Positions 1 through 21,835 of a stretch of DNA of 64,000 nucleotides are shown here, in pieces. Origin of the DNA: Whitmania pigra (Eukaryota > Annelida > Clitellata > Hirudinida > Haemopidae); assembly GCA_021613335.1 (NCBI GenBank), contig JAJTWR010000344.1, positions 186,001 through 250,000 of the forward strand. The letters are read 5' to 3'. The notes beneath the pieces are model-generated. The model saw nothing but the letters and a program-made list of their open reading frames with translations, ran no database searches and was not told where the DNA came from. Numbering within the stretch: the first letter of the stretch is position 1; each line of letters begins with the position of its first letter. The translations under genes and the position numbers were made by a program.

Positions 1-533
1 TGATAGTTTATTATATTATGTTATTTAATGCAAACAAATTGTTAAATGAATTGGTAAGACATAACAATATTAAGATGTGAATAACAGTTTTAAACTCCTG
101 CTTGCTATATGCTATGAAAGACTTCAATTTTTGACATCTCAAGTTATAAAATAACTTAATTTATAAACTTATTTCCATACGTATTTATGCAAACTTACAT
201 TATTTACTCTTACTCATTTATAAACATTGCTGCTTATCTAAAACCATACGGTCACATCTCATAATTCTTAGCTATTAATGTGACAGGCAAATGGCAGAGG
301 GTTATCACATCTTTGATACTTCCTGGATGACAAATACTATAGGCAAAAATAAAAATGAGAGCAAAAAGCTTAGAATATACTTTAGAGGGTTAATAAAATA
401 TAATAAAACATCTGGGAAGTTTTCCTTTTTGTAAGCTAAAGCAAGTATTTTGTATACTAATATCATTATATTTTATTTATAAAGCATTAGCATTGATTCT
501 CATGTTTTATTTTAATGAATTTCCTTACTTCAG
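1..533. other. SEPSECS upstream intron
   Basis: AT-rich sequence before the first visible SEPSECS exon. It ends in a TTACTTCAG acceptor. No coding exon of the preceding SEPSECS segment is recognisable here, so it is read as intron. Confidence 0.7.
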
Positions 534-3500
534 GTAGAGCATCCTCTTCACCATATCTTGATATGTTGATTACTCTTCTAGAGGTTGGTTCAATTGGATA
601 TAGAAAAATGTTGCAGACTAGGAAGGAAAATTTTGAGTATTTGAAGTCTAAGATGGAACAATGTGCCCTAAAGTTTGATGAAAGGCTACTCCATTCTCCA
701 AATAACAGAATATCTATAGGTATGGTAACTTCATGTTTTTATAATATGCTTTGGTTTTTAGACTTTGTATTTTCTCCATTAAAAAAGCTAACCTTTATAT
801 TACTGTTTGATTGTGAGTTTTCAAGTGGGCTAGCTTTAAATTACTAAATTTTTGGTCTTGTATGTTTTATTAATCACACAATTTGTTTACTAATGTTTCA
901 TGACTAGCTTTAGCTATTTCATGAAGATTTTTGCTTGGGTTTGGGGGCTTGACATTGAGTGGTTAATAGCACACTGTTTCATCACCTAGTTATTAGTCAT
1001 CCAGTCAAGTACTGCCACTTTAATAAAGGTCTGATAACGAAATCATGTTTACATGGTCCAGCTCAAAAGTGGCGGGAAAATAATGCAGCAGAGATGTTGA
1101 CTCAACAGAATTCAATCCTGCTTCACAGATTTTTTTATTCTGGGTGGCTTCTTGGTGTGTGTATGGGTAAACATTCACGCCCAACAAGGGATTCAAGATT
1201 CATCAAACATCAGACAGACCATAGGATTGCAGATATGTTAAATGCTTTGATACACAAGACTGGCAAGACACAGCTTTGAGTATGTCCAAGTCTCTTGCCA
1301 AGAACAAGAGTCTTAGATCCAGGGTAAAGTCACCTCAAGGAAGGGACAAAAGATGTCGTTCAATGATGTTGTACTGAATGACAGTCCTCTTTGCATGAGG
1401 AGATGAGGAGAGTCATGAGAAGAGATGATTCCATTCATTATCAATGGAGTTCTTTATCTCATATAACAATATTCTTCTTGGTGATAGATGAAGAAGGCAG
1501 AAGTTGTCTAGAGGAAAAAGACTCCAGGGATCTTATCATATCACAGAATGTTGTTTCCAACATCTTACAGATGCTTGGTGACAATAGAATGTTTCACAAA
1601 TATAATCTTTATTTGTTTTTTAGGTATTTTGTTGGGCTTAAAGTCATCAATAGTGAAATGGCCAGAAATGACAATAACATTTTGGCACATTTAAGTAGGC
1701 CTGAATGGATATGATATTCTTTTAGTATTGCCCAATATGGATATTATGGAGAAATTATGTTCAAAATTAGTTATAGCAATAACTTTTCTAAACAGGAATG
1801 ACATTGCAAAATTTTCCTGAGGATTCAGTTACCTTCATTGGATCAATGCTTTTTAAGAGAATGGTTTCTGGAGTTAGGTAATGTTTTATGAATGATTCAG
1901 TTCAAATAAATTCAATCAATTCAATTTGTGAAAATATTCCAGCAAAAGTATCTCAAAAATTGTTTCCCTTTTTACTCCAGGAACAGTGGTCTATGTAATG
2001 AGGAAATATAAAAATATTAGATGTATCTATTTTGACCAACTTTGGGTATTAGGGTGCCACTCATATGTATAAGCTAAAATGTTTTTAATGTTTTAAGCTC
2101 AATCTCTGAAGTTGTTCCTTTAATGATATATTGCAACTGTGCTAATTTTCATTTCAATGTGTTGATATTTATTGGTCACTCAATGAGATCAAAATTTGAA
2201 GGCCTGGTTTACAAATTTTTTGCTCCTTTGGGAGAGGAAATGCCTTAATTTAAGAATTCAGTGGGATTCTAATGCTTCAAGTCATGTGTTTGATCTACTC
2301 CATAAAATGATCTCCTACTCTGAGCTAGAATGCTACAAAAAAATAAATGAAGCTGTTGCAATTAAGTCATTATCTGGACAAATGTTGCATTTAGGTGAAG
2401 TCCTAGTTGGTTTAGCATTTTGTGACTCAAAGATGAAGTCATTCGTGGTTATGGCACTCATCCTTCAAGCCCTACCACATAAACTGCTGTCTGACTTCTT
2501 ATCCAAACTAACCAGGCTGCTTTTCACAGCATTTCATGATCATTAGTCCTAGTATGTGAGAGTGACATTGTTGGTCAACAGAAAGTGAGAGTTTAAAAGT
2601 CACCAAGGATGCTTTCGGGAGAGGAAAGGCCTTAATTTAAGAGTTCAGTGGGATTCTAATGCTTCAGGTGGGACAGAAACAGACAAAGCAGATGACAGGG
2701 AAACACTGCCATGACTTCCAAAATCTTAACAATTCCACCTAATTTGCTTCAGCAATAGAATTGACAAGGAACTTAGACATTATATTTGAGAACGAACAAA
2801 TAATATACTTAGACTATAATAAATATAAATCACGACATTTTAAATAACTGAATTAAGGTGGCTGTTTGAACCCTTGATTACTTTTGAAGTAATTGTTGGT
2901 CAGCAATTCAACATAATCATGCAAAGCTTTGTCAACATTTGGCAACCAGTAAATATTTATAGAATACATCAGAAGTTTGAAAGACTTTCTTTTGTTATGT
3001 TTTATGAACACTTTTGGAGTGGACACATGAAATTTAAAAAATTAATTTTGAGTGGCACCTGTTGGATATGTTGTAAATCAGTTGCAATTTTTACAAAAAC
3101 TTCACATTTTCTGAGACACGTCCCTCAAAAAATCATGAATCACAAAATATTCATTTTTAGATTATTTCATAAGTTATAACTACGCAAACAAATCCACCAA
3201 AAATCATTGCTTGTTTACAACAATAGTTATGATACGTATGTATGGTCAATTTTTTGAACATTCAAAATGTTAAAAGTCTGGTGCCCATCTTAAAATAATG
3301 ATATCTTCTAAAATATTGATCAAATCTGACAAATGTCTTTGTATTTCCACATTATATAAACCACTGTTTTCTGTTTTAAGAAAGAAATTTTATTGAGATA
3401 CTTTTGTGTGGAAGACTTATTGAGTTCACTTGATCTTATGTAAATTTATTTGTTTTTCAAACATGAATTGTATAGCGTTTTTCATTATTAGAGTAATTGC

Positions 3501-3714
3501 AAGAAACAATGATCTCAAAATAGAAGAACACAAATTTAAGGGATTTGGATCCAGTCATGAAAATTATCCATTCAGTTATCTTACTGCAGCAGCAGCAATT
3601 GGTATCACTAAAGAAGATATTGATTTGTTCATACAAAAACTAACTGAAGTTTTAGGCAAAGCTCGTGGCAGAGATTCTATGTTTGTTCAAGACCGAGACT
3701 CGTTGCATTTATAA
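534..3714 (+). CDS. SEPSECS: SEPSECS, C-terminal part (O-phosphoseryl-tRNA(Sec):selenocysteinyl-tRNA synthase), three exons
   Basis: PLP-dependent enzyme that converts O-phosphoseryl-tRNA(Sec) to selenocysteinyl-tRNA(Sec) using selenophosphate; cytosolic last step of selenocysteine synthesis. Three coding exons are visible: 534-719, 1796-1877 and 3492-3714. Junctions keep phase (G|GA makes Gly between exons 1 and 2; AG|A makes Arg between 2 and 3) and all have AG acceptors and GT donors. The first exon reads GRASSSPYLDMLITLL, the family's GRASxSPxLD block; the second has GSMLFKRMVSG; the third has SHENYPFSYLTAAAAIG and DLFIQKLTEVL, matching the conserved C-terminal helices. Stop TAA is at 3712-3714. 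The N-terminal two thirds, with the PLP lysine, lies left of the window; the first exon enters in phase 1. Its two introns hold unexplained open stretches and a small repeat. Identification is firm from family motifs; boundaries are by eye. Confidence 0.93.
2047..2666. repeat. Dispersed repeat with internal 50-bp duplication in SEPSECS intron
   Basis: Two near-identical blocks of about 50 bp (about 2229-2280 and 2616-2666, both containing CTTAATTTAAGA and GTGGGATTCTAATGCTTCA) flank a 116-codon open stretch (2196-2546, +) that I do not recognise. The block before it (2047-2190, beginning near GGGTGCCACTCATATGTATA) reappears diverged at about 26089-26235. This marks a dispersed repeat, probably a mobile-element relic. 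Further open stretches in the same introns (959-1279, 1391-1714) are also unrecognised. Confidence 0.5.
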
Positions 3715-3729
3715 TGTGTGACCTTTCGC

Positions 3730-3735
3730 AATAAA
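3730..3735 (+). promoter_or_regulatory. SEPSECS poly(A) signal
   Basis: AATAAA lies 15 bases after the SEPSECS stop codon, so the 3' UTR is very short. Confidence 0.75.
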
Positions 3736-3958
3736 ACAACTTTCTCACACTATTTACGTTTTATGTAAACTCATAAATTACGCAATTTACAATTAAACTC
3801 GGAAGGCACCGCGACAAGAATAAATTTGAAAGGTCTTTTTGAAAGCGCCTAAAGTTGATCAGTTCGTTGGCTCTATTGTGAATTCGCTCGCATTCAGTTT
3901 TTACACTCAGCTTCTTGATGAAATCTAGATTCTAGAGAACGTTAACACACGGCATAAA

Positions 3959-13132
<9,174 letters not shown>

Positions 13133-13899
13133 TGGTTTCTTTGTGATTGCTTTTCTGAAAGTGTTTTGCAGATATTTTAGAATATTTCAAATATAAGCCA
13201 TCGTCAAAAATTATCGATCGATCTCACGCCTACATCAACCAATAAAACAACAACAACAACAAAGTAATGATGGAGAGATAAATTGCGGAAATTCAATCAA
13301 ATACATATGCGCACCATTTAATTGTATCATGCATAATTACTTAGCGTAATAAAAGGGCTTATTTCATTTTGTGGCGTGGCTTTCGAATAAAGGATGGTCC
13401 ACAATTGTTATTCAACAATATAAATCGAATGAATTTTGCAAATGTACAAATATAAATGTTAAGTTATTACATAGCCTAAGGCTAACGCTTCATTATCTGA
13501 ATTCGAATTCGTTCATTCTTCCATTCTTCGAAGATAAACTTTGCGACCATCTAGATAGATGCATGTCAGAATTTGAAAGTAATACAATCAAAGTAAATAT
13601 CAAATCAGTTTATTTTCTTTTGGATGCAATTCCCTCGCAGTGAGTCATAACATGGTCTGCTTCATATTTATCGCCTTGCAAGACAAATAAATTCCATTCT
13701 CGCGACACTCTTTCATGGAAGTTCACGCAAGCGAAGCTAGGAGCATTGTTCTCAATTAGATACAGTTTGTCCGTTTAAACTTTCGTACCAATTATATTCA
13801 TACCAACGCTTCGGCTAATTAGAAATCGATGAGGTTGTAATTGCTTCTCATCAATATTACTTTAACGAAGAATATGAAAATAAAATTGTAATGTGATTC

Positions 13900-14122
13900 A
13901 TATCCTCCTCAGACCCGCGTGCACTGTAGTGTACATAAGGTCATAAAACTTTTGCGGATGATACAATCAATTTTAGTGATAGAGACCAGTTAGTTACTGT
14001 AGTGTACATAACAAATAATTGAAAAACTATTTAGTTACTTTCATTGACTCTTAAATGTTATAAAATTGAAAAAAAAGCTCCAACATTTTTGCGTCTTGTA
14101 TTGGTGGGTCTGAGGAGGATAT
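13900..14122. mobile_element. MITE of about 223 bp
   Basis: Seventeen-base inverted repeats ATATCCTCCTCAGACCC (13900-13916) and GGGTCTGAGGAGGATAT (14106-14122). Two internal copies of ACTGTAGTGTACATAA lie near the left half. No coding capacity. The superfamily is not determined. Confidence 0.7.
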
Positions 14123-16360
14123 ACAAAACATTTTATATTTTCGCATCGAAAGCGTCATCGATTTTCATGCATAAAGGCTACAATTCTTCAATTGAGTATC
14201 ACATTTGAAGCTTATTCCAGCGAAGGTATCAAGTTACAATCTCGTTAAATATTATATCAAATAGGAAGAACATCTTCAAGAGAAAGATTAATGGTCTTGC
14301 GTTCATAAATCTTTATTGTGAATCTAGCCAGACGTTTTTCACGTAAATTAAACATCATTCGGCATGATTCATTTTAAAACATAACAAAAAATAATGTTAT
14401 ACAAACAAAGGTATAACATAGAATTCACATTCAAAACTTCGATTCTTCTTGGGATCCTTCGACTGTTTAATCAATTCTTTAAAAGAGAATTGCACCGAAG
14501 CAAATTTTGGATCGCAAATACAAGTTTATTAATACCGCATCATCAGAGACAGATAGGTCATTTGAAACACAATTAAATAGCTCTAGGCGTGTCTCCGTGT
14601 CTCAAAAGGCAGGGAAACTGCCCGAGGGGTCAGTGTTTATAATGACATGCCTACAAGAGTAGAGCGATCAATACTAGATTTGCCGGAATAAATGTTTCGA
14701 TATTTCTTTGGTTACTAGCAAAATGTTAAAGTGTTCAGTCGACTAGAAAAATGATTCAAAATTTATTTCCTTAACAATAAATTTACTCATGCAAACTAAC
14801 TTTTTGCAACCTTAAACAAATTGATATTGTATACTAGGCAAGTCATTTTTTCGATAGCAAATCGTTATAGAAATCAAAACAAGACAGGTTGAGTCGTTCT
14901 TCGCAATATAAAACCAAAATAGAATGACATTTAATATTGATTTCAAAGTGTAACAAAAGAATGTATTGAACATTAATCAGAAAATTTCGCCAACCTTGAA
15001 GGGGGATTCTTGTAAAAAGTGAAATGTTCAATAATCGATAGATGTAAACCGAGTTCGTACTTAGGCTACCAGCGGCGCACCATGACGATGGAAGAACATA
15101 TAAGCTTGTTTCGCACGCAACATGCTTCCTTCTGTGTAAGATATGTATTGGTTAATCCGACTTTTAAAAGAACGTTCAATTTGACTTCGTCCGATAATGA
15201 TAAAGATAAATCACTGTGAACAATTGTTATAATTAAGAGTTCATTTTAAATTTAAAAATTATATAGTTACCATGCTTCCAGCTGGCTATAATAGGCTAAT
15301 AAATGTCCTGAAAAATACGACAGTGTATGCAGTATTTTTATAGTATGTTTTGTTTTACGACAAAATTACTTGCTAATTTCTTTCAACCACAATGGTATTC
15401 AATGAAAACTCGATACAGAGCTAATTTAGATAAAACGATGATTTGATTATACAGCCCAATATATATATTGAATGAAACATGGAGTTGGGGTCACTCCCCT
15501 GTGGAATCTCTGCTAGAGCTCCACATCAGAGTGGAGTTTCTCATTATAACGGCATTTATTCAAATATACATATCTTTATGACTTTTAAACACCTTTGTTA
15601 AATTTGGATTTTCCAGAATAATTAAAACAAATAAATTACGTAAACATTTTAATTTACCTAGTTCAAATGTATTTGTAATGCCTTGGCATAATATAAAATT
15701 TTCTCATAATATCTTATAAAAGGTTTATTTTAACCCTTTCGTGGATTATCCCGAGAACTCTAGTCCAGCAATTGGCTAGTTTGAAATAAAAAGTCTGTTA
15801 AAGAGTTAAAGCACCCAAAATTCAAAATCATGTTAAAACGTTGAAAAATCATTTGCTCACAAAGCTCGTAAGCTTAGAATAAATGATCGGAGATCATGCA
15901 TGACAAAGACTGATTATCTATCTCTTTTGGTAGATTTCTATTCCAACTGAATAAGTGAGAACATAATCATTCAGTCGTTGAAGATGAGCTGTTTTTTTAT
16001 CGAGGTTTGGGTTGCGTTTCTTTACAATACAATTCACTCGGTAACAGTTGCACACGTAACGACTGCACATTTACGAGCATTTTGAACACTTTACGTAAAT
16101 GTGGAGTTTAATGAGAAGTGGCCTTGGTACATGTGGCCAATGTTTTAAAAAATGTAAAAAATACATTTAAAATAGTGACTTTTATATTTTTTAATATGTA
16201 AAATTCAATAAAGTAGTTAGAGAGGCAAGTGACCTCGAATAGTGCCTTCACATCCTATTCGGAAACATAAGGTACTCAAAATATCTCATAAACACAAATT
16301 CATTAATATTCAACAGTTCAGCTTTTTTCACCAAAACCTTCCTCATATTATTAATTAGAC

Positions 16361-16450
16361 CAGGGGTCCCCAACCTTTTCTATGTACGGCACAACCTTTA
16401 GTACGTTCTCGCACCCCACACAAAAGTAATATAAGTAACATCTCATGAGA
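16361..16450 (+). mobile_element. hAT-like terminal fragment
   Basis: CAGGGGTCCCCAACCTTTTC followed by TATGTACGGCAC is a typical hAT terminus (compare CAGGGGTACTCAAACT elsewhere here). No matching right end was found, so the extent is unknown. Confidence 0.5.
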
Positions 16451-18063
16451 AGAAAACAATTTATACTGAATTTGAGCAATATATTTATTTTAGCTAAATT
16501 TTAAATGACATAAAAAGCAAGAAAAAAGAAAAGAAAGAAGACTACTATAACAAAGTCAAAAACAAACAGTACACGAAAATTAAGTTCTTCATTCAGTGTA
16601 AGTGCAAATTAAAAATTACAAAAAATTAAAACTAACATTTAGAATAAAATTTAAAATTTAAATTTAATGACGTATTTTACTGCTGTTTCTTAAATATGGT
16701 TGTACCAAGACATGGTACTTTGTGGCTGATATCGATCTGTGATCTGTGCCACTTTGCATTTCCTCCTCCAAATACGCTGTCGAAACTTGTTGTCGAAAAT
16801 GGGATGAGGACACATAGTGCTTTTAAACAGTCTTGGAAACATATTCATTGCTGAACTCCCTGTTGAGTTTAAACTATGCGTGATTAAATATGATATTATA
16901 TTGTACTAATAATTATCTATTATAGATATATGTATCTTTTTTTATTGTCTATGGACGCCTAGTTAGTTATTGAGAACTGTATTGATCGTCGTTGTGTAGT
17001 TCGTCGGGTTCTTACGTAGTCGTTCCTTAGATATCTATTTAGTTTAATAAACCTTCTTGTACAACTTTGTATTTATTCTACCATTAGATATTAGTTATGA
17101 AAATCTCAACACTCCTCCAAAGTCTTGTTTTCAAATTGCATTTCAACAGCACGATTTGTCCGCAGTTCAATAAGATCTTAATGTATAACATAGCATCTAT
17201 GATTTTGAAATCATAGTTTTATTAAATCGAAAATTTTATGTAACATTCTGAATCCACCCAGTTTTCTGTATTTCAGTATTGTTACATTGGGTAACTTAAG
17301 AAAGAGTCGTTATCCTTTTCTCTGATGTTAAGTTTCGCACTCTTTGAAAAGCTATCTCAAAATTAGAATGTAAATTCCAAATTTTGCACATTGTTATGTT
17401 ACACATTTGTACAAAATTTCTTTTTGATTGGACAAGTAATGCAGGCAAACTCATCAAATCCTTCTAATTAGGCCATAGAAAAGGGTTACAAAAGTTTTAC
17501 ATTATCCGTCTATAATTCCATTAGAAAATTTTTACAAGCTTCAAAAGAGCCACATTGTAATACTGTAATAAACGACTGGGCTTAATTTATGCCGAGTTTA
17601 TTATTAGGTTTATTCACCAAGTATTTACTTAACTATGGACGATATTACCGTATTTTCACCCATATTACAAGCAAGTCATGTTCGACTTTACGAACCCCCT
17701 CTCTGCGTGCTGTAATCGTATGCGTGTTATGCTAGATTAAATTTAAATGAATTTGATACCCGACCGTTCAACATTTTAGTAATCAAACATCACATGCATG
17801 GACTTATTTTAGCAAATGTCTTCAATCTCTTAATGGTCCTGTTATAAAAACTCTTCAAACACTTTTCAAAAGCATAGAACAAAATAGATACAATTTTGAT
17901 AATAGTGTCAGTTATCAGTCTTTTGCTGTCTTCATTGGAAAACAAAATGAAAGTCTTAGCCCATTCTCTTGGAACCCATTATGAAGATTGAAATTGGTAA
18001 CTGTAATGAGTTACCACCACTGCTCTGGCTTTTGCTGGTGATGAGAGCCCGGTTACTCTAGCA

Positions 18064-20240
18064 GCGGTCCGCAGCGGTGAGGGGGGTCCGGTTTTTCGCA
18101 AAATTTGAGTCTCGTAAACATAGAAATTATATAAATGATACATATTTCGAAAGGAGAGATAATGATCTTTCTGAATATTATAAAATTATTAAATTTACTA
18201 AATTTTATTATTATAAAAATTGCTTGCAAAAATTAATTTGTTATAAACTAAAACCTTTTAACATAGAAATCTATTGTGGTTTGTATCATCTTGTAGGGCT
18301 AATAAATATTCTCAAAATGACATATACCATGGTACAATTCCATGTGCCAAAGCTGAGATATCACGCCTCAAAATTTTACAGACGACTGAAACACTGCGGT
18401 TATGTCTTGTGGCTTAAGTGACTTATAAAACATGTGACTGCTACGATATCTATTTAGCACTGTAGTGCTGACATTTATCTTCAAAATGACACATAAAATT
18501 ATTAAATTACTCGCTTTTGAATAGAGATATCCCACTTTAATGCGTCACGAATGATGACCGCCCAAGCAGTTCCTATGGTTTCCGACGTCGCCAGGTAGAC
18601 CGTATGGGCTGCATGGAAACCTAGTACGGCATATATCATCTTGTAGGGCTAATAAATATCTGCAAAATGACATATACCATGGCACAATTCTATCTACCAA
18701 AGTTGAGATATCACGCCTCAAAGTTTTACAGACGACCGAAACACTGCGGTTATATCTTGTGGCTTAAGTGACTTGTAAAACATGGAATTGTTGTGATATC
18801 ATCTTAAAACTCATAATATAATTGTTGTGGTGGCGCAGTAATGAAGGTTATTATTGCATAATTAATTTTTGGTGATAATTACAATAAAATTAGTAATATA
18901 ATTATAATAACATTTTTGATCTGTTGTGTTACCAATTATGCAGCTCCATCGATTATTGATAATAAAGTACACTTAGTACACCAAAATACCTAGTTAACCA
19001 CATTAATATAACAATACTCTAATTTATTTAGAATTTATTTTTTTTACAAAATATAGGGAAATTCTTCCTCAGTCCTTGTATGTTCTAACAATTTCGGTGC
19101 ATTTGACATGTACCCACCGCTGGCAATTGTAACATTGCACCCAGGTAGTGCCTCCGTTTTCTTGTCCGCAATATAGGCATACGTCGGTTAACTGTTCAGA
19201 TGCTTAGAGGATGCTGTCCATGAATTCTCTCCTCAGCATATGTTCGTCAAATTCACCACAAACGTCTTCTTCCTTGTCCAGCCTCAACATGAACTTGCAA
19301 ATGTATATGCCGCAGCTGTGACCATCATTCTTTCGTCTCATTGGTGGAAGCTTGCCAATTGAATAACCAGATACGTCCTTGAAGGCTTGCTTTAAGGTTG
19401 TCAAGAAATTTCTAAATTCCCGTAACAATTCCTCGTCGTTGGATTTTATTCCTAAAGGATCTTATAGAAATAAACTTTCTGAAGTTGTATCCACAACGAA
19501 AAGAACGAAATGGCTATGCTACGAGATATAACCGCAGTGATTCGGTCGTATGTAAAACTTTGAGGCACGATATCTCAACTTTAGTACATGGAATTGTGCC
19601 ATGGTATATTTCATTTTGAAAATATTTACTAGCCCTACAAGATGATATATTCTATAATAGGTTTCCATGCAGCCCATATGGTCTACCTGGCGACGTCGGA
19701 AACCCTACGAAGTGCTTGGGCGGTCATCATTCATGATGTATTGAATATCAATGATATCAAGGGATATCAAAAGCGAGTAATTGAATATTTTTATATGTCA
19801 TTTTGAAGATAAATGTCAGCACTACAGTGCTACATAGATATCGTAGCAATCCCATGTTTTACAAGTCACTTAAGCCACAAGACATAACCGCAGTGTTTCA
19901 GTCGTCTGTAAAATTTTGAGGCGTGATATCTCAGCTTTGGCACATGGAATTGTACCATGGTATATGTCATTTTGAAGATATTTATTAGCCCTACAAGATG
20001 ATACAAACCACAATAGATTTCTATGTTAAAAAGTTTTAGTTTATAACAAATTAATTTTTGCAAGCAATTTTTATAATAATAAAATTTAGTAAATTTAATA
20101 ATTTTACAATATTCAGAAAGATCATTATCTCTCCTTTCGAAATATGTATCATTTATATAATTTCTATGTTTACGAGACTCAAATTTTGCGAATAACCGGA
20201 TCCCCCTCATCGCTGCCGAACGCTGCTGACTGCTGCTAGA
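18064..20240. mobile_element. Foldback-type palindromic element, arms of about 700 bp
   Basis: The arm at about 18064-18775 is repeated in inverted orientation at about 19510-20235, starting with GGTCCGG / CCGGATCC and GCAAAATTTGAGTCTCGTAA. Each arm holds two direct copies of a roughly 150-bp motif (CATCTTGTAGGGCTAATAAA ... GTGGCTTAAGTGACTT), at 18284-18430 and 18640-18785 in the left arm. The spacer (about 18790-19500) contains the Ulp1-PHD gene fragment. Long open frames in the arms (18077-18421 +, 20348-19866 -) are mirror images of each other and are repeat sequence rather than evident genes. Confidence 0.75.
19071..19428 (-). pseudogene. Ulp1-type (C48) cysteine protease fragment followed by a PHD finger
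   Basis: Minus strand. Residues around NDGHSCGIYICKFMLRL correspond to the catalytic-cysteine region of Ulp1/SENP-like peptidases, with the usual Gln replaced or shifted and the His/Asp half missing. After an in-frame TAA the same frame continues as SEQLTDVCLYCGQENGGTTW, then QCYNCQRWVHVKCTEI, with the Cys/His spacing of a PHD zinc finger, ending at a TGA near 19071. So a protease with a C-terminal PHD module has been cut by one stop. It sits in the spacer of the foldback palindrome. Family-level knowledge says Ulp1-like domains are common passengers of large DNA transposons; the PHD pairing is what is notable. It cannot be functional as it stands. Confidence 0.7.
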
Positions 20241-20329
20241 ATCACCGACATGGTGATGAGGCACTTGATTTTTTACATTGCCATAAGAGCATATCATGAA
20301 ACCCATAGGATTGCAAAAATTATATGCAG

Positions 20330-20720
20330 CTTTTAGCCATACTTTCATGTTATAGTTGATTCAATGTTTGGAAATCAACAATTCCATACTTTCACAGTGA
20401 AGCTGTGTCCCAGAGCATGGTACATCCGCATAACTTCAGAATCTGCTTCAAGAATTGATCTCAATTTATTTTAAAAACTTGTTTCTTTCAATGCAATTAT
20501 ATGAGCTACATTTCATGTTCAAATCAATGATCCATTTATGATTTTGAAAGGGAGACTTCAACTCTCAAAAAATCTCAGCCATAATTTCATGTTATGATTG
20601 ATGCACTGTTTGGACCTCAACAATTCTATACCTTCACAGTGAAGCTGTTTCTCAGAGTATGGTATATCTGCTTAATTTCATCATTCGCTCCAAGAATTGA
20701 TTTCAACATGTTTACAAATG
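20330..20720. repeat. Direct duplication, period about 245 bp
   Basis: Segments at about 20340-20475 and 20578-20715 share ACTTTCATGTTAT/AATTTCATGTTAT, CTTCACAGTGAAGCTGT, AGAGCATGGTA/AGAGTATGGTA and CAAGAATTGAT. They are diverged, so this is an old duplication inside the large transposon relic. Confidence 0.65.
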
Positions 20721-21059
20721 TCCCTTAAGATTTGCGCATTTAAAATATGTGATTTCCATATTTAGGGAATTATGGGACACAGAGACTTGTTAAGCAGAAA
20801 CGTTTGTAGCTTGGAATTGGTTAAGAAGTTCGTTGCCATCCTTTGAAGTATTGCTTCACTTTTGTCTTATAAATTATTATGCGTGAACAACCTGCATTCT
20901 AAAGGAGAAAGTTGATGCAAATAGTTTCGAGGAAGAATTGGAGAGAGAACACAATACCAAAGCGACTCGTGACCAATTTTGGTCAACTGCAGCAAACTCA
21001 TAAATCTTTAATCAGTTTTTTGAAATTTTTATAAACAATTTATTAACAGGCATAGTGCA

Positions 21060-21835
21060 CATTCAAAGAATCACTCAGAAGACCAATAATTATTCTTCAT
21101 CATCAGCTAAGCCTTCAAATCCAAATCCGTCAAAAGTCGAAGAGTCTTCATATTCATTTTCGGCTCTTGCTGGATGGCACTCTAGTTCATCGTTTGAGTG
21201 GTCACTTCCCTCCTCTCATACAGGCTTAATGCCAGCCTTTCTAAAGCCACTCAGTATCAAATCCGGTGACACTTTGTCCCATGCTTGTGCAAATGCATCC
21301 ACATGCATACCTCGGAATACATGGCCTTCCTGACTCGTCCAGACGGTGTGTGAGTGTGACCACTCGGGATGATTGCAATGTGACATCCGCTTGAGTTGAG
21401 CATCTTAACTGACTACTCATTATGAGCAGTCATTGCATCCATGATCAACAGCGAGCTCTTTGAAAAGAATCCGCCCGGTCTCGTTTGAGAAAATTTCTGA
21501 ATCCAGAGCTTCATGATGCTGTGTCCATCCCGAGGTTTATTAAACAAAGTATTCAAACCGTTCGTGACCACTTGTTATTGCCACAGTTCTGGCGCCAGTT
21601 GCTTCCACTGTTCTCATGGCGGGAATGACGAAGGCTATCTCTTCCTTTGTTCCAAGACCCATAGTTTTAGATCAGACTCTAACTTTGGCCATTTCGCATT
21701 TTTGCCATGTCAAGCACGTTTTCTCGGATTCAGTTTTTCAAGCAAGCATTTCTTCTTTCTTCATTCGCGAACCGACACTTTGTTCCCTTTGTCTTTTGCT
21801 CTAGAAACGACTTGAAGCTTATAGGCAGCAGTTGT
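21060..21835 (-). pseudogene. POGK-like (pogo group) transposase relic, copy A
   Basis: Translated piecewise on the minus strand. From 21835 down there is a BrkDBD/CENP-B-like HTH segment (AYKLQVVSRAKDKGNKVSV), then a Tc5-type HTH segment (WPKLESDLKLWVLEQRKR). After a gap comes a stretch around GRILFKELAVDHG, where the second acidic residue of the DDE_1 domain would sit. The C-terminal motif AFAQAWDKVSPDLILSGFRK then leads into an acidic tail with AENEYEDSS. Several stops and frameshifts are present and part of the DDE core is deleted. The domain order is that of POGK-type transposases, which cut and paste DNA at TA sites. Confidence 0.65.

Larger units (their letters stand above)
13133..17700. 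other. Protocadherin upstream / intergenic region
   Basis: No gene is recognised. A small MITE lies at 13900 and a hAT-like end at about 16361. Open stretches such as 13371-13643 (+) match nothing I know. Confidence 0.5.

Noticed and set aside
18077..18421. 114-codon gene candidate, with a 160-codon mirror copy at 20348-19866
   Set aside because: The two frames are the two arms of one inverted repeat, extremely AT-biased and with no domain; there is no sign of selection on codons.
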